Positions 34,894-43,360 of a stretch of 43,360 bases of DNA are shown here, piece by piece. Origin of the DNA: Chloroflexota bacterium (GTDB lineage: Bacteria; Chloroflexota; Chloroflexia; Thermomicrobiales; JADLAZ01); contig JADLAZ010000053.1 of assembly GCA_020849725.1 (NCBI GenBank), forward strand, positions 1 to 43,360, written 5' to 3'. The notes below the pieces were generated by a model, which searched no databases, was not told where the DNA came from, and saw nothing but the letters and a program-made list of their open reading frames with translations. The position numbers and the translations under genes were made by a program. Numbering within the stretch: position 1 is the first letter of the stretch; the number at the start of each line of letters is the position of its first letter.

Positions 34894-35922
34894 GTGAGCG
34901 AGCTAGCCGGCGCAACCAGCGGCGCGGCGCCGCTGCTGAGCGTCATCATCGTCAATTACAACACGCGCGCCCTGCTGGCGCGGGCGCTGGACGCCGTGGC
35001 TGCGTCGACGCTGACCGTGCCGCACGAGATCATCGTCGTCGACAATGGCTCGACCGATGGCAGCCTGGCGCTGTTGCGCGAGCGGTTCCCGGCCGCGCGC
35101 GTCATCGCCAACGAGCGCAATGTCGGCTTTGCCGCTGCCAACAACCAGGGACTGGCCGCCGCACGGGGCGAGGCATTCATACTGCTCAACTCCGACGCCG
35201 CGCCCGAGCCGGCGGCGATCGCGACGCTGTGGGCGGCGCTGCAGGCCCGGCCGGCCGTGGGCGTGGTCGGCCCCTGCCTCCTCAATCCTGACGGCAGCGT
35301 TCAGTCGTCGCGGCGGCGCTTCCCGACGCTGGCAACGCTGACTGTCGAAAGCACGCCGCTGGCGCAATGGCGTCCGTTCATAATAGTCGGACAGCGATTC
35401 GAGATGTCCGATGTGCCAGCCATAGCGCCCCAGTCGGTCGACTGGCTGGTCGGCGCCTGCCTGCTGGTGCGGCGGGCGGCGGTCGATGCGGCCGGCCCGC
35501 TCGACGCCGGCTTCTTCCTCTACGCTGAGGAGTTGGAGTGGCAGTGGCGGATCCAGCACGCCGGCTGGGGCGTCTGGTACGAGCCAGCGGCGCGGGTGTT
35601 GCATGATGGCGGGCGCAGCAGCGCGCCGGAGAGCCAGTTTCGCCACCAGGCCCACCAGGCCAGCCGAGTGCGGCTGACCCGCCTGTTGCATGGGCGGATA
35701 GCCGGCGAGGCCATCCGCGCCTGGCTACTGCTGCTCGACGCCGGTCAGCTGACGGTCGAGGCGGCCAAGTGGACACTCGGCCACCGGCCGACGCTGCGCC
35801 GCCGGCGGGTCGCGCTGTACTGCGGTCTGCTGCGCAGCAGGCTGGCGATGCCTCGACCTGCTGCAGCTGAGCGTCAACGTGGGGCAGCGGTCGATCACAG
35901 GCCCCGCGGCATCGACCGGTGA
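34894..35922 (+). CDS. Glycosyltransferase family 2, second WbbL-like enzyme
   Basis: A 342-residue paralogue of the first operon gene. Seen: LLSVIIVNYNTRALLARALD, VVDNGSTDGSLALL, LLNSDAAPEP (DxD-like), VVGPCLLNPDGSVQSSRRRF, VGACLLVRRAAVD, and LYAEELEWQWRIQHAGW at the catalytic-base region. GTG 34894 follows GGAGCGGA; the longer frame upstream is the shadow of the preceding gene. Its stop overlaps the next gene's GTG. Two similar enzymes in one operon suggest successive sugars of related linkage. Confidence 0.91.
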   Translation: MSELAGATSGAAPLLSVIIVNYNTRALLARALDAVAASTLTVPHEIIVVDNGSTDGSLALLRERFPAARVIANERNVGFAAANNQGLAAARGEAFILLNSDAAPEPAAIATLWAALQARPAVGVVGPCLLNPDGSVQSSRRRFPTLATLTVESTPLAQWRPFIIVGQRFEMSDVPAIAPQSVDWLVGACLLVRRAAVDAAGPLDAGFFLYAEELEWQWRIQHAGWGVWYEPAARVLHDGGRSSAPESQFRHQAHQASRVRLTRLLHGRIAGEAIRAWLLLLDAGQLTVEAAKWTLGHRPTLRRRRVALYCGLLRSRLAMPRPAAAERQRGAAVDHRPRGIDR

Positions 35923-37154
35923 GCGACGGGCCGCGCGTGCTGCTGGTCACCGCCGAGTACGCCCCGACCCCCGGCGGCGTCGGCGACTACCCGGCCCGGC
36001 TGGCGAGCGCTCTGGCGGCGGCCGGCGCGCGGCCGGCGATCCTCACCAGCCGGCTGCCGGCGGTGGCCGGCGTGCCCGGTCCGGACGCCTCAGCCCCCGC
36101 AACGAGGCTGCCGGTCTGGCGGGTCGCGCCGGGCTGGGGCTGGCGCATGCCGGCGACCATCGACGCGGCCGCCACCGCCTGGCCGGCTGATATCGTTCAC
36201 GTGCAGTACCAGACCGGCGCCTACGGGATGCGGCCGGCGATCAACCTGCTGCCCTGGTGGCTGCGGCGGCGGCGCCACCGGCCGCGCCTCGCCGTCACCT
36301 TCCACGACACGCGGGCACCGTACCTGTTCCCACGCGCCGGCCGCCTCCGGCCAGCCGTCAACGCGCTCCTGGCTGGTGGCAGCGATCTGACAATCACCAC
36401 CAATCCGGCCGACGCCGCCGTACTGCGTTCGCATGCACGCCGGCTGGCGATTCTCCCCATCGGCGCGAATATCGAGCCTGATGCCGGCACGGCTGCCGTC
36501 GCGGCTCGGCTGCGTGGCGACCTCCACCTCGGCGCGGGCGAGCGGCTGCTGGTCACCTTCGGCCTGCTCAACCACAGCAAAGGGTTGCCCGACCTGTTCC
36601 AGGCGCTGGCGCGGCTGAATGCGCCCGACGCCACCGGCCGCTACCGGCTGGCCTTGGTCGGCGCTGGCGCGGCTGGCCTTGACCCAACCGACGGTGCCAC
36701 CGCGAGCGATCTGCACCGGCTGGCGCGCGACCTGGACATCGCCGGCGATCTGCTCTGGACCGGCCACCAGCCGGCCGCTGCCGTCGCCGGCTGGCTGCGC
36801 GCCGCCGACGCCGTCGCCTTGCCGTTCGTCGACGGGGCCAGCTATCGGCGCGGCTCGCTGCTGGCAGCGCTCGCCTGCGGCGCGGCCGTCGTTACCACCA
36901 CGCCCGCCGCCGACCACGCCGACGACGACATCGGCCTGCCGCCGCTGCGGAGCGGCGTCCACGCCACGCTGGTCGCGCCCGGCGACCCGGCAACGCTGGC
37001 CGTGGCGCTGGCCGCCACCGCCGGCGACGACTGGCTCAACCGCACCCTCCGCGACGGCGCACGCGCGCTGGCCGACCGGTTCGCCTGGCCCGCCATCGCC
37101 GCGCGTCACCTGATAGAGTACGAGGCGATGACTGCGACGAGCGCTGCGCCATGA
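35919..37154 (+). CDS. Glycosyltransferase family 4
   Basis: A 411-residue GT-B retaining transferase. Seen: VLLVTAEYAPTPGGVGDYPA (7-26, acceptor-side glycine loop), VHVQYQTGAYG, TFHDTRAPYL, LPIGANIEP, the donor domain opening LLVTFGLLNHSKGLPDLFQA, and LPFVDGASYRRGSLLAALAC, the position of the family's E-x7-E region, where the first Glu is replaced by Asp. GTG 35919 overlaps the previous stop as GTGA and the 3' end overlaps the next ATG, so the gene is fully coupled within the operon. Confidence 0.91.
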   Translation: MSDGPRVLLVTAEYAPTPGGVGDYPARLASALAAAGARPAILTSRLPAVAGVPGPDASAPATRLPVWRVAPGWGWRMPATIDAAATAWPADIVHVQYQTGAYGMRPAINLLPWWLRRRRHRPRLAVTFHDTRAPYLFPRAGRLRPAVNALLAGGSDLTITTNPADAAVLRSHARRLAILPIGANIEPDAGTAAVAARLRGDLHLGAGERLLVTFGLLNHSKGLPDLFQALARLNAPDATGRYRLALVGAGAAGLDPTDGATASDLHRLARDLDIAGDLLWTGHQPAAAVAGWLRAADAVALPFVDGASYRRGSLLAALACGAAVVTTTPAADHADDDIGLPPLRSGVHATLVAPGDPATLAVALAATAGDDWLNRTLRDGARALADRFAWPAIAARHLIEYEAMTATSAAP

Positions 37155-39169
37155 CCAACCAGTCGACCCTGCCCGCGCCGACCGCGCCGGCCGCCGGGCC
37201 CTGGGCGGCGCTGGCGCAACCCGGCGCGCTGTCCTGGGCGCGGCTGGCGCCGGTCGTCGCGCTGGTGATGCTGACCCTGGTCGGACTGCTGCTGCGCCGC
37301 TACCGGCTAGGCGCGCAGGGACTCTGGTTCGACGAGGCCGATCTGGTGGCCCGCGCCCGCGAGCCGCTGGCCGAGCTGCTGGCGGCCTTCGTCCGGCCGG
37401 GCGAGACCGGCCCGCTCTACTCGCTGCTGTTGGCCGCGTGGGTCCGGCTGGCCGGTGATGGCGAGCTGGCGCTGCGCACCCCGTCGCTGATCGCCGGCAC
37501 GCTGGCCATCCCGACGCTGGCGCTGCTCGGCCGCGCGCTCGGCGGCTGGCGCGTCGGACTGCTGACCGCCGGCCTGCTGGCGATCTCGCCCTACGCCATC
37601 TGGTACAGCCAGGATGCCAAGATGTACGCGCTGATGACGCTGCTCATGCCGGCCAGTTGGCTGCTGCTGCTGGTCGCCGCGCGGCGCAACCGGCCCGGCT
37701 GGTGGCTGGCCTACACCGCTATCAGCGTCGTGAGCTTCGGCGTTCACGTCGCCAGCGGCCTGGTCTGGCTCAGCCAGGCGCTGGCCATGGCGCTGAGCTG
37801 GCCCCGGCTCGGCCCGGCGCGCCGCCCGTGGTCGCTGACGGCGGCAGTGCTGCTGCTGCCCGGCCTGGCAATCGGCATCTGGCGTGCCGGCTACCTCCTC
37901 AGCGATGATCTGCTCGGCTCGTGGCAGCCAGCGGTGGCACTGCCGCAAATGTTGGCCATCCTGGCGACCAAGCTGGCCGTCAACCGCGCCGACGCCGCCA
38001 CCGAATGGTGGGGTACGCTGCTGTGGGTCGGCCTGGCGTGGCTGGGCGCGGTCGCCTGGGGCAGCCGGCAGGTCGGCGCGGCCGTGACACCCTCGCCGCG
38101 GCTGGCGCTCACCTGCGCCGTCGCCGTGCCGGTGCTAGGTTTCTACCTGCTGACACTGCGCGTACCGCTCTTCCAGGACCGCTACCTGATCGCCGTCCTG
38201 CCGGCGGTGCTGCTCCTCATCGCCGGCGCGCTCGACTGGCTGCTGCGCCGGGCCTGGCCGCTGGCGCTGCTGGCGCTGGCGGCGTTGCTAGCGCTGGCCT
38301 GGATCCCTCTGCGCGATGTCGTCTACGCCGCCGACTCGCAGAAGGAGGACTGGGCCGCCGCCTACCGCTTCGTTGACGCGCATGCCCGCAACGGCGACAT
38401 TGTCATCGTCCACCCGGGCTACCTGCGGACGACCGCCGATTACTACGCCCGCCGGCTGCCGGGCCTGGCGGCGCTGCCGATCATCACGCTGCCCAGCCTG
38501 AACACAGCCGACTTCGGCGAACGCGAGCTGGACGCTGCGCTGGCCGACCAGACCTGGGGCAAGACGCGCGTCTGGCTCATCACCTCGCCCGAGCGCCTGG
38601 CCTCCGACGACCCGCGCGGCCTGCTGCGTCGCTGGTACGAGGGCAACACGCTGCGCTTCGCCGATCGCCTCTTCAACGGCGTGCGCATCGAGACGTACAG
38701 CTACAATGGTCCACTCAAGGCTGGCCTCTGGCGGCCGGAGATCCCGCTGCACGCTGACTTCGGTGACCAGATCGGCCTGGTCGGCGCGACCTGGGACGGC
38801 CTCGGCCCAGGTTACACTATCGCCGCCGGCGACTGGGCACGACTGACGCTGCGCTGGCGGGCGCTGCAATCGCCGCTGACGACCGACTACGTCGTGCGCG
38901 TGCGTCTGCGCGACGCCGCCGGCCGCGAGGTCACCGCCTACGATATTCAGCCGCTCGATGGCAACTACCCGACGACGCGCTGGGGCCGCGAGCAGGTGTG
39001 GGACTACCACGACCTGCACATCCCGTCCGGCCTGCCGGCCGGGAGCTACGACGTCGTTGTCGGCCTCTCCCCGGTCGGCCGGCCCGATGCCCCGCTGCTC
39101 CCGTCGGTGGACGCCGTCGTCGGTGACCCGTTCGGCGTCAGCGTTGGCGCGCTGCTGGTGTCAGCGTAA
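37151..39169 (+). CDS. Glycosyltransferase family 39-type (GT-C) membrane protein
   Basis: A 672-residue polytopic protein of the ArnT/PMT-like GT-C class, which takes sugars from polyprenyl-phosphate on the outer face of the membrane. Seen: first TM (LAPVVALVMLTLVGLLL), then LWFDEADLVARAREPL with the catalytic acidic pair of the first external loop, GPLYSLLLAAW, the SPYAIWYSQDAKMYAL motif, and about ten further hydrophobic segments to residue 395. The C-terminal 275 residues form a soluble, probably external domain with beta-rich segments. It ends the operon; the external domain may bind the acceptor. Confidence 0.9.
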   Translation: MTNQSTLPAPTAPAAGPWAALAQPGALSWARLAPVVALVMLTLVGLLLRRYRLGAQGLWFDEADLVARAREPLAELLAAFVRPGETGPLYSLLLAAWVRLAGDGELALRTPSLIAGTLAIPTLALLGRALGGWRVGLLTAGLLAISPYAIWYSQDAKMYALMTLLMPASWLLLLVAARRNRPGWWLAYTAISVVSFGVHVASGLVWLSQALAMALSWPRLGPARRPWSLTAAVLLLPGLAIGIWRAGYLLSDDLLGSWQPAVALPQMLAILATKLAVNRADAATEWWGTLLWVGLAWLGAVAWGSRQVGAAVTPSPRLALTCAVAVPVLGFYLLTLRVPLFQDRYLIAVLPAVLLLIAGALDWLLRRAWPLALLALAALLALAWIPLRDVVYAADSQKEDWAAAYRFVDAHARNGDIVIVHPGYLRTTADYYARRLPGLAALPIITLPSLNTADFGERELDAALADQTWGKTRVWLITSPERLASDDPRGLLRRWYEGNTLRFADRLFNGVRIETYSYNGPLKAGLWRPEIPLHADFGDQIGLVGATWDGLGPGYTIAAGDWARLTLRWRALQSPLTTDYVVRVRLRDAAGREVTAYDIQPLDGNYPTTRWGREQVWDYHDLHIPSGLPAGSYDVVVGLSPVGRPDAPLLPSVDAVVGDPFGVSVGALLVSA

Positions 39170-39208
39170 CGGCGGGCAGCCCAACGCGGGACGGTCGGGC
39201 GCTGCGCG

Positions 39209-40060
39209 TCAGCGTGGCGCGAGGCCATGGTCGTCAAGCAAGCGCGCGATCGCGTCGATCAGCAACGGCCCCTCGCCGAGCGCCGGGTCGTTGTGATCGG
39301 CGCCAGCGACGATGACCAGGCGCTTGGGCACGGGCGCCGCATCGTAGATAGCGCGGCTCTGGGCAACTGGTATGACGCGATCGGCGTCACCGGCGACGAC
39401 CAGCAGCGGCGCCGTCAGCCGCATCACCCGCTCGTCCGACAGGTAGCGGTCCCACACCAGCCAGTCCACCGGCAAGTACGGGTACGACAGCCGCGCCATC
39501 GCCACCAGCGACGCGAACGGCGACCGCAGCACCAGCGCGGCTGGTGGCTGCTCGACCGCCAGCGCCAGCGCCACTGCCGCCCCGAGCGACTCGCCCAGGT
39601 AGACGAGCCGGTCGGCGTCCACATCGGCGCGGCCAAGCAGATAGGCGCGGGCGGCGCGCGCATCCGCCAGCAGACCGGCCTCGGTCGGCCGGCCAGCATT
39701 GCCGCCGTAGCCGCGATAGTCGAACAGCAGCACGCCAACGCCGGTGCGTGCCAACGCCGCCGCCAGCAGCACGCGGTGGCCGCGGTTGCCGCCGTTGCCG
39801 TTCAGGATAAGCACCGTCGGCGCCCGCACCGCGCCAGTGGCCGGGGGCACGAACCAACCTGCCAGCGTCACCCCGTCCTCAGTGACGAAGGCTACCTCCT
39901 CCGCCCGCGGCAGCAGCGCCCCAACCGGCGACACGATCGCCACCGGAAAATACATCAATTGGCGCTGGTTCAGCCACAGCATGCCGACCGCCAGCGCCAC
40001 GCCGGCGATCAGGCAGATCAGCAGGGCCATCAATGGCAGCATGCGGCGTCCCATCGGCAT
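39209..40060 (-). CDS. Alpha/beta hydrolase, Bem46/ABHD13-like
   Basis: A 283-residue membrane-anchored hydrolase of unknown substrate. Seen: N-terminal TM (LMALLICLIAGVALAVGMLW), then ILNGNGGNRGHR (oxyanion region), FDYRGYGGNAGRPTE, nucleophile Ser in YLGESLGAAVAL, acid Asp in VVAGDADRVIP and His in AGADHND. This is the order of the Bem46 group. ATG 40060 puts the TM at the N-terminus; the open frame to 40174 adds about 38 residues without such logic. It converges on the glycosyltransferase operon. Confidence 0.86.
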   Translation of the reverse strand: MPMGRRMLPLMALLICLIAGVALAVGMLWLNQRQLMYFPVAIVSPVGALLPRAEEVAFVTEDGVTLAGWFVPPATGAVRAPTVLILNGNGGNRGHRVLLAAALARTGVGVLLFDYRGYGGNAGRPTEAGLLADARAARAYLLGRADVDADRLVYLGESLGAAVALALAVEQPPAALVLRSPFASLVAMARLSYPYLPVDWLVWDRYLSDERVMRLTAPLLVVAGDADRVIPVAQSRAIYDAAPVPKRLVIVAGADHNDPALGEGPLLIDAIARLLDDHGLAPR

Positions 40061-40177
40061 GACGCGACCCCGCGTGATGCGTGAGCGTTGAGCGACGCCG
40101 ATCAGGCTGGTGGCGGGGCCACTGTCGCCGCGCCTCCCACGGCTATCGATCAAGTATCCCGTAGGAAGGTTCACCCG

Positions 40178-40951
40178 TCACGCCTGCGCCCAGGCGAGGA
40201 TGCGCTTGTAGGTCAGGATGTAGGGTCGCGCGTCCTCCAGGCGCGACAGCAGCCGCTGCCGGTAGCGATCGAGGAAGGCGGTGAACAGGTCGGGCGGTAG
40301 GCGGTCCTGATAGCCAGTCAGCATCGTGCCCTTGACCCACTCGATCACGCCATCGCGCTGGTCGAGAGCGTGGACGTACACCTGCAGGCGCACCTGCTGC
40401 TCGCGATAGCCCAGCCCGCGCAACAGCCGGGCATAGACTTCCGGCGGCAGCACCGTCACCGGCCGCACCCAGCCGCCAAGCGCGGCCCGAAACGGCGCCT
40501 CACGCGCGATTTCGGCCGCGACCGTGTGCGCCGGGTGATCGTCGTTGACCGGCACCTGAAAGGCCAATTGGCCCCCAGCGGCCAGCAGCGCCGTCAGGCG
40601 CGCGAGCAGGTCGACATGCCCCGGCGCCCACTGCAGGGCGGCGTTGGAGAAGACGAGGTCGTAGCGCTCGTCGGGCACGAGCGTGGTCAGGTCCTGCAGC
40701 CGGAACGACAGCCCATCGCCAGCCACGCTCGCCGCGCGCGCCAGCATCGTCTCCGCGCTATCGACGCCGACAGTGGCCCGCGCCTGCAAATGCTCGTGCA
40801 GGCGGCGCGTCAACTCGCCGGTGCCGCAACCCAGGTCGACGACCGACATCGCCGGGCGCGGTCGCACCAGCGCCAGCAGATCAAAGAACGGCTGACTCCG
40901 CTCGTCACGGAAGCGCTCGTATTGGGATGGGTTCCAGAGGCTCGGTGGCAC
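40178..40951 (-). CDS. tam: Trans-aconitate 2-methyltransferase
   Basis: SAM-dependent methyltransferase converting trans-aconitate to its monomethyl ester, removing an inhibitor of aconitase. Seen in 257 residues: N-terminal [21 protein letters not shown] (Tam signature), SAM motif [36 protein letters not shown] and [11 protein letters not shown]. The C-terminal part ([28 protein letters not shown]) also fits the family. GTG 40951 follows GGGAGGGG. Its first 47 bp overlap the end of the upstream repeat protein gene in another frame. Confidence 0.88.
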   Translation of the reverse strand: MPPSLWNPSQYERFRDERSQPFFDLLALVRPRPAMSVVDLGCGTGELTRRLHEHLQARATVGVDSAETMLARAASVAGDGLSFRLQDLTTLVPDERYDLVFSNAALQWAPGHVDLLARLTALLAAGGQLAFQVPVNDDHPAHTVAAEIAREAPFRAALGGWVRPVTVLPPEVYARLLRGLGYREQQVRLQVYVHALDQRDGVIEWVKGTMLTGYQDRLPPDLFTAFLDRYRQRLLSRLEDARPYILTYKRILAWAQA

Positions 40952-43360
40952 CGACCCCTCCCTGGCTGTGCCCCGGCGGTGGCCGGGCGGTCACGTGCTC
41001 ACCCGCGCCGGCCAGCGCCTGGCCATCCCCACCAGCGCCGACCACTGCCGGGGGGCCACGATCCGTGCTGCCAGCCACAACCTGGACCGGTGAGCCGCGG
41101 TCGGGCACACTGGCTGTGCCACGTGCCACTATCCGGCGTTCAACCCCGCTGATCGATGCGGGTGCTGGTAGCGCGCGGTCCACCGGGGCTGGCGTGACCG
41201 GCGGCACAAGGCGCGCGCGGCCGTCGTCCGCCGCTGGCGTGCCGGCGGCGTCGGCGGCCTTGCCGGGCGGAACGATGCGGGTCGTCAGGCCATTGAAGTT
41301 GTTGGCGCGGCGGTCATTGTAGTCGCAGCCGGCCGGCTGATCGCACCAGCCCGGCTCGTTGCGCGCCGGTTCGACCCAGACATCGAGCCGCAGGTGATCG
41401 GCCCCGGCACTCGTGGCCGGCACCGGGCTGGTCAGGATGGTGTAGCGCACGCGCTGGCCCCAACGGACAGCCGGCAAGTTCTTGATGTCCAGCCGCTGGC
41501 GACCCTCGATCTCGGAGATGACCAACTTCCAGCCCTCGACCGGCTCGGACCAGTCGTCGTCGGCGCCGCGCTTAGTGCAGAACTGCTCGTAGTAGACCCC
41601 GTCCTCGTCCTTGCCGTGGTTGACGCCACGACAGGTGTTGGCCTCGATGGCCAGTCCGGCGGCAGTCACCCCGGCCGGCAAGTCGATTACGGTTCGGTTC
41701 GGCGCTGGCGCATCGTCACGGTCACGCGGGTGCCGATTGCCGACGATGATGGTGTAGGTAAAGTCGGTCGCGCCGGCCGGGACGCTGTTCTCTACCGGCC
41801 GCACGCTGACCGGCAGGCCGATGTCGCCGCCGCCGTAGTTGGTGGCCAGGCCATGCTGGCGGACGTAGACGCCGTCGAACCGCTCGTCGCGCCCATAGGC
41901 CAGATCCTGGTTGACCACGGGGGCGTCGTTGACGCTCAGGTTGGCCGGCTCACGGCCTGAGCGCGCCGCTGGCGTGGGCGTCGGCGTGGCGGTGTCGGGC
42001 GTCGCCGTCGGCGGCAGCGGACCAGTTGTCGCGGTGCGCGTCACGGTCGGTGAGACCGGCGCCGTGGCCGTGGCGGGTGGGGTCGCGGTTAGCGGCGGTG
42101 TCGCGGTGGCGATAGCCGTGGGGGTCTCAGTGGCGACGGCCGTAGCCGTCGCCGTCGCGGGCGGGACTTCGGTCGCTGGGGGCGTCATCGTCGGCGTTGC
42201 CGAGGGCGATGGCGTACTCGTCACGGTGGGGACCGGTGTGTCGGTCGGCGCCGCGGTCGGTGTCTCCGTCACCGTGGCGGTTGACGTGGGCGTAGCAGTA
42301 TCCACGGGAGTAGCCGTCGCGGAGGGCATCGCCGTGGCCGTGGCTGTCTCGGTCGGCGAGATCGTCGGTGTGAGGGTGGACGTCGCTGTCGCCGTGGCGG
42401 TCTCCGTGGGCGTGGCTGACGGCGTAGCCGTGGGCATCACAGTAGGTGTGTTCGTCGGTGTCGCCGTCGGCGTCTGAGTTGGTGTCGTGGTCGCGGTGGG
42501 CGTTGGCGACGGAGTGTCAGTTGGCGTGGATGTTGGGGTAGCCGTGGGCGTCCACGTCGCCGTCGGCGTGTCGGTTGGCGTGGCCGTCGGGGTGTTTGTC
42601 GGCGTGCTGGTAGGCGTCGAAGTCGGAGTGTCCGTGGCCGTGGCGGTTGGTGTCTCCGTCGGGGTGGCCGTCGGCGTGTCCGTTGGGGTCTGAGTTGGGG
42701 TTGGTGTCTCGGTCGGCGTGGCCGTCGGCGTGTCCGTTGGGGTGGCCGTCGGCGTGTCCGTTGGGGTCTGAGTTGGGGTTGGTGTCTCGGTCGGCGTGGC
42801 CGTCGGGGTGTTCGTCGGGGTGGCCGTCGGCGTGTCCGTTGGGGTCTGAGTTGGGGTTGGTGTCTCGGTCGGCGTAGCCGTCGGGGTGTTCGTCGGCGTG
42901 CTGGTGGATGTGTGCGTTGGTGTCGGGGTTGGCGTGTCCGTTGGCGTGCTGGTCGGCGTGGATGTCGAGGTTTCGGTGGGGGTGACAGTAGGCGTATCCG
43001 TTGCTGTTGGGGTCGGCGTATTGGTCGCCGTTGGTGTCCACGTCGCCGTTGCTGTAGGCGTATCAGTGGGCGTAGTCGTCGGCGTGTTCGACGGCGTGTT
43101 CGTCGGCGTGTTCGTCGGGGTCGAAGTCGGCGTATCGGTGGGGGTGGCCGTCGGAGTATCCGTCGGTGTTGCCGTGGGCGTCGCGGTGGGTGTCACGGTA
43201 GGCGTGTCCGTGGGAGTCGCGGTTGGGGTATCAGTGGGGGTCTGAGTTGGCGTCCAGGTCGCCGTTGGCGTGGCAGTTGGTGTCCACGTCGCCGTCGGCG
43301 TGTCGGTGGGGGTCGGCGTTGGTGTCCAGGTCGCCGTGGACGTCGGGGTGTCCGTCGGCG
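40905..43360 (-). CDS. Thr-Pro repeat surface protein, C-terminal part (runs off window)
   Basis: The frame is open from the window edge; a GTG near 43196 is only an internal codon. At least 818 residues are visible. The N-terminal part is a mucin-like repeat of TPTxTPT units with Ala, Asp, Asn, Glu, Gln or Trp between, to about 41970. Then comes a non-repeat C-terminal region: a beta-rich domain ([54 protein letters not shown]) like secreted DUF11/CARDB-type domains, with four or five Cys, and a Pro/Ala-rich tail. No anchor motif at the C-terminus. Such proteins are exported and probably O-glycosylated; the operon of glycosyltransferases nearby makes this worth noting. The N-terminal signal is out of sight. 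Confidence 0.85.
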   Translation of the reverse strand, partial: PTDTPTSTATWTPTPTPTDTPTATWTPTATPTATWTPTQTPTDTPTATPTDTPTVTPTATPTATPTDTPTATPTDTPTSTPTNTPTNTPSNTPTTTPTDTPTATATWTPTATNTPTPTATDTPTVTPTETSTSTPTSTPTDTPTPTPTHTSTSTPTNTPTATPTETPTPTQTPTDTPTATPTNTPTATPTETPTPTQTPTDTPTATPTDTPTATPTETPTPTQTPTDTPTATPTETPTATATDTPTSTPTSTPTNTPTATPTDTPTATWTPTATPTSTPTDTPSPTPTATTTPTQTPTATPTNTPTVMPTATPSATPTETATATATSTLTPTISPTETATATAMPSATATPVDTATPTSTATVTETPTAAPTDTPVPTVTSTPSPSATPTMTPPATEVPPATATATAVATETPTAIATATPPLTATPPATATAPVSPTVTRTATTGPLPPTATPDTATPTPTPAARSGREPANLSVNDAPVVNQDLAYGRDERFDGVYVRQHGLATNYGGGDIGLPVSVRPVENSVPAGATDFTYTIIVGNRHPRDRDDAPAPNRTVIDLPAGVTAAGLAIEANTCRGVNHGKDEDGVYYEQFCTKRGADDDWSEPVEGWKLVISEIEGRQRLDIKNLPAVRWGQRVRYTILTSPVPATSAGADHLRLDVWVEPARNEPGWCDQPAGCDYNDRRANNFNGLTTRIVPPGKAADAAGTPAADDGRARLVPPVTPAPVDRALPAPASISGVERRIVARGTASVPDRGSPVQVVAGSTDRGPPAVVGAGGDGQALAGAGEHVTARPPPGHSQGGVGATEPLEPIPIRALP
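41970..43360. repeat. Tandem Thr-Pro coding repeats
   Basis: About 1.4 kb of degenerate 6-, 12- and 24-bp units encoding TPTxTPT. The clearest higher-order unit is [19 protein letters not shown], of about 70-90 bp, repeated three or four times between about 42640 and 42890. The right edge of the window cuts the array. Strong internal similarity makes assembly errors and length change likely. Confidence 0.9.

Noticed and set aside
42640..42890. Possible CRISPR-like array
   Set aside because: The repeats have no distinct spacers, keep a reading frame and encode Thr-Pro units.
41911..43245. Plus-strand frames rich in Val-Gly
   Set aside because: They are the complement of the Thr-Pro repeats; the minus frame continues into a real non-repeat domain.

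Overview
The window is high-GC, densely coding bacterial DNA. The mix of genes suggests Chloroflexota, possibly Thermomicrobia or a relative: a cyclase/ATPase/TPR regulator, a mucin-like Thr-Pro repeat surface protein, an RHH-HNH gene pair, tandem YkgJ proteins and a selenocysteine formate dehydrogenase. This is inference from gene content; there is no rRNA or other marker to fix the lineage.

Region 1 (1-5.9 kb): the 5' part of hemC and an EamA-type exporter run leftward. A two-gene formate dehydrogenase operon runs rightward. Its catalytic subunit is split by an in-frame UGA at 2201 that is very likely read as selenocysteine, since a textbook bSECIS hairpin lies at the right distance. The same gene carries an in-frame insertion made of palindromic repeats. 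Region 2 (5.9-11.8 kb): an SMP-30-type lactonase, tRNA-Val(GAC) with promoter and terminator, recN, a Rieske ferredoxin, a monofunctional proline dehydrogenase, a DUF2171-like protein and an NAD-dependent epimerase.

Region 3 (11.9-17 kb) is accessory: an HTH/PIN toxin-antitoxin-like pair, a cyclase-ATPase-TPR regulator broken by one in-frame UGA, and an RHH/HNH pair. Three copies of a 37-bp repeat lie around the RHH/HNH pair, and one copy supplies the 3' end of a HAD hydrolase gene. Region 4 (16.8-22.5 kb): a GH4 glycosidase-membrane protein-HAD operon, an aldehyde dehydrogenase with unusual coenzyme-site residues, and two overlapping YkgJ cysteine-cluster genes.

Region 5 (22.5-30.2 kb): a leftward run in the order response regulator, cbiB, cobD, cobQ, histidine kinase. 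Three cobalamin genes are therefore bracketed by a two-component pair. The divergent promoter region in front of the regulator holds an inverted pair of 19-bp boxes and faces a secreted DUF5666 protein and a membrane protein. Region 6 (30.4-32.3 kb): a flavoprotein and two proteins of unknown function, then about 660 bp with no convincing gene. Region 7 (33-39.2 kb): a compact operon of five glycosyltransferases (three GT2, one GT4, one GT39/GT-C), probably for a cell-surface polysaccharide or glycolipid. Region 8 (39.2-43.4 kb): an alpha/beta hydrolase, a trans-aconitate methyltransferase, and the C-terminal part of a large Thr-Pro repeat surface protein that runs off the right edge.
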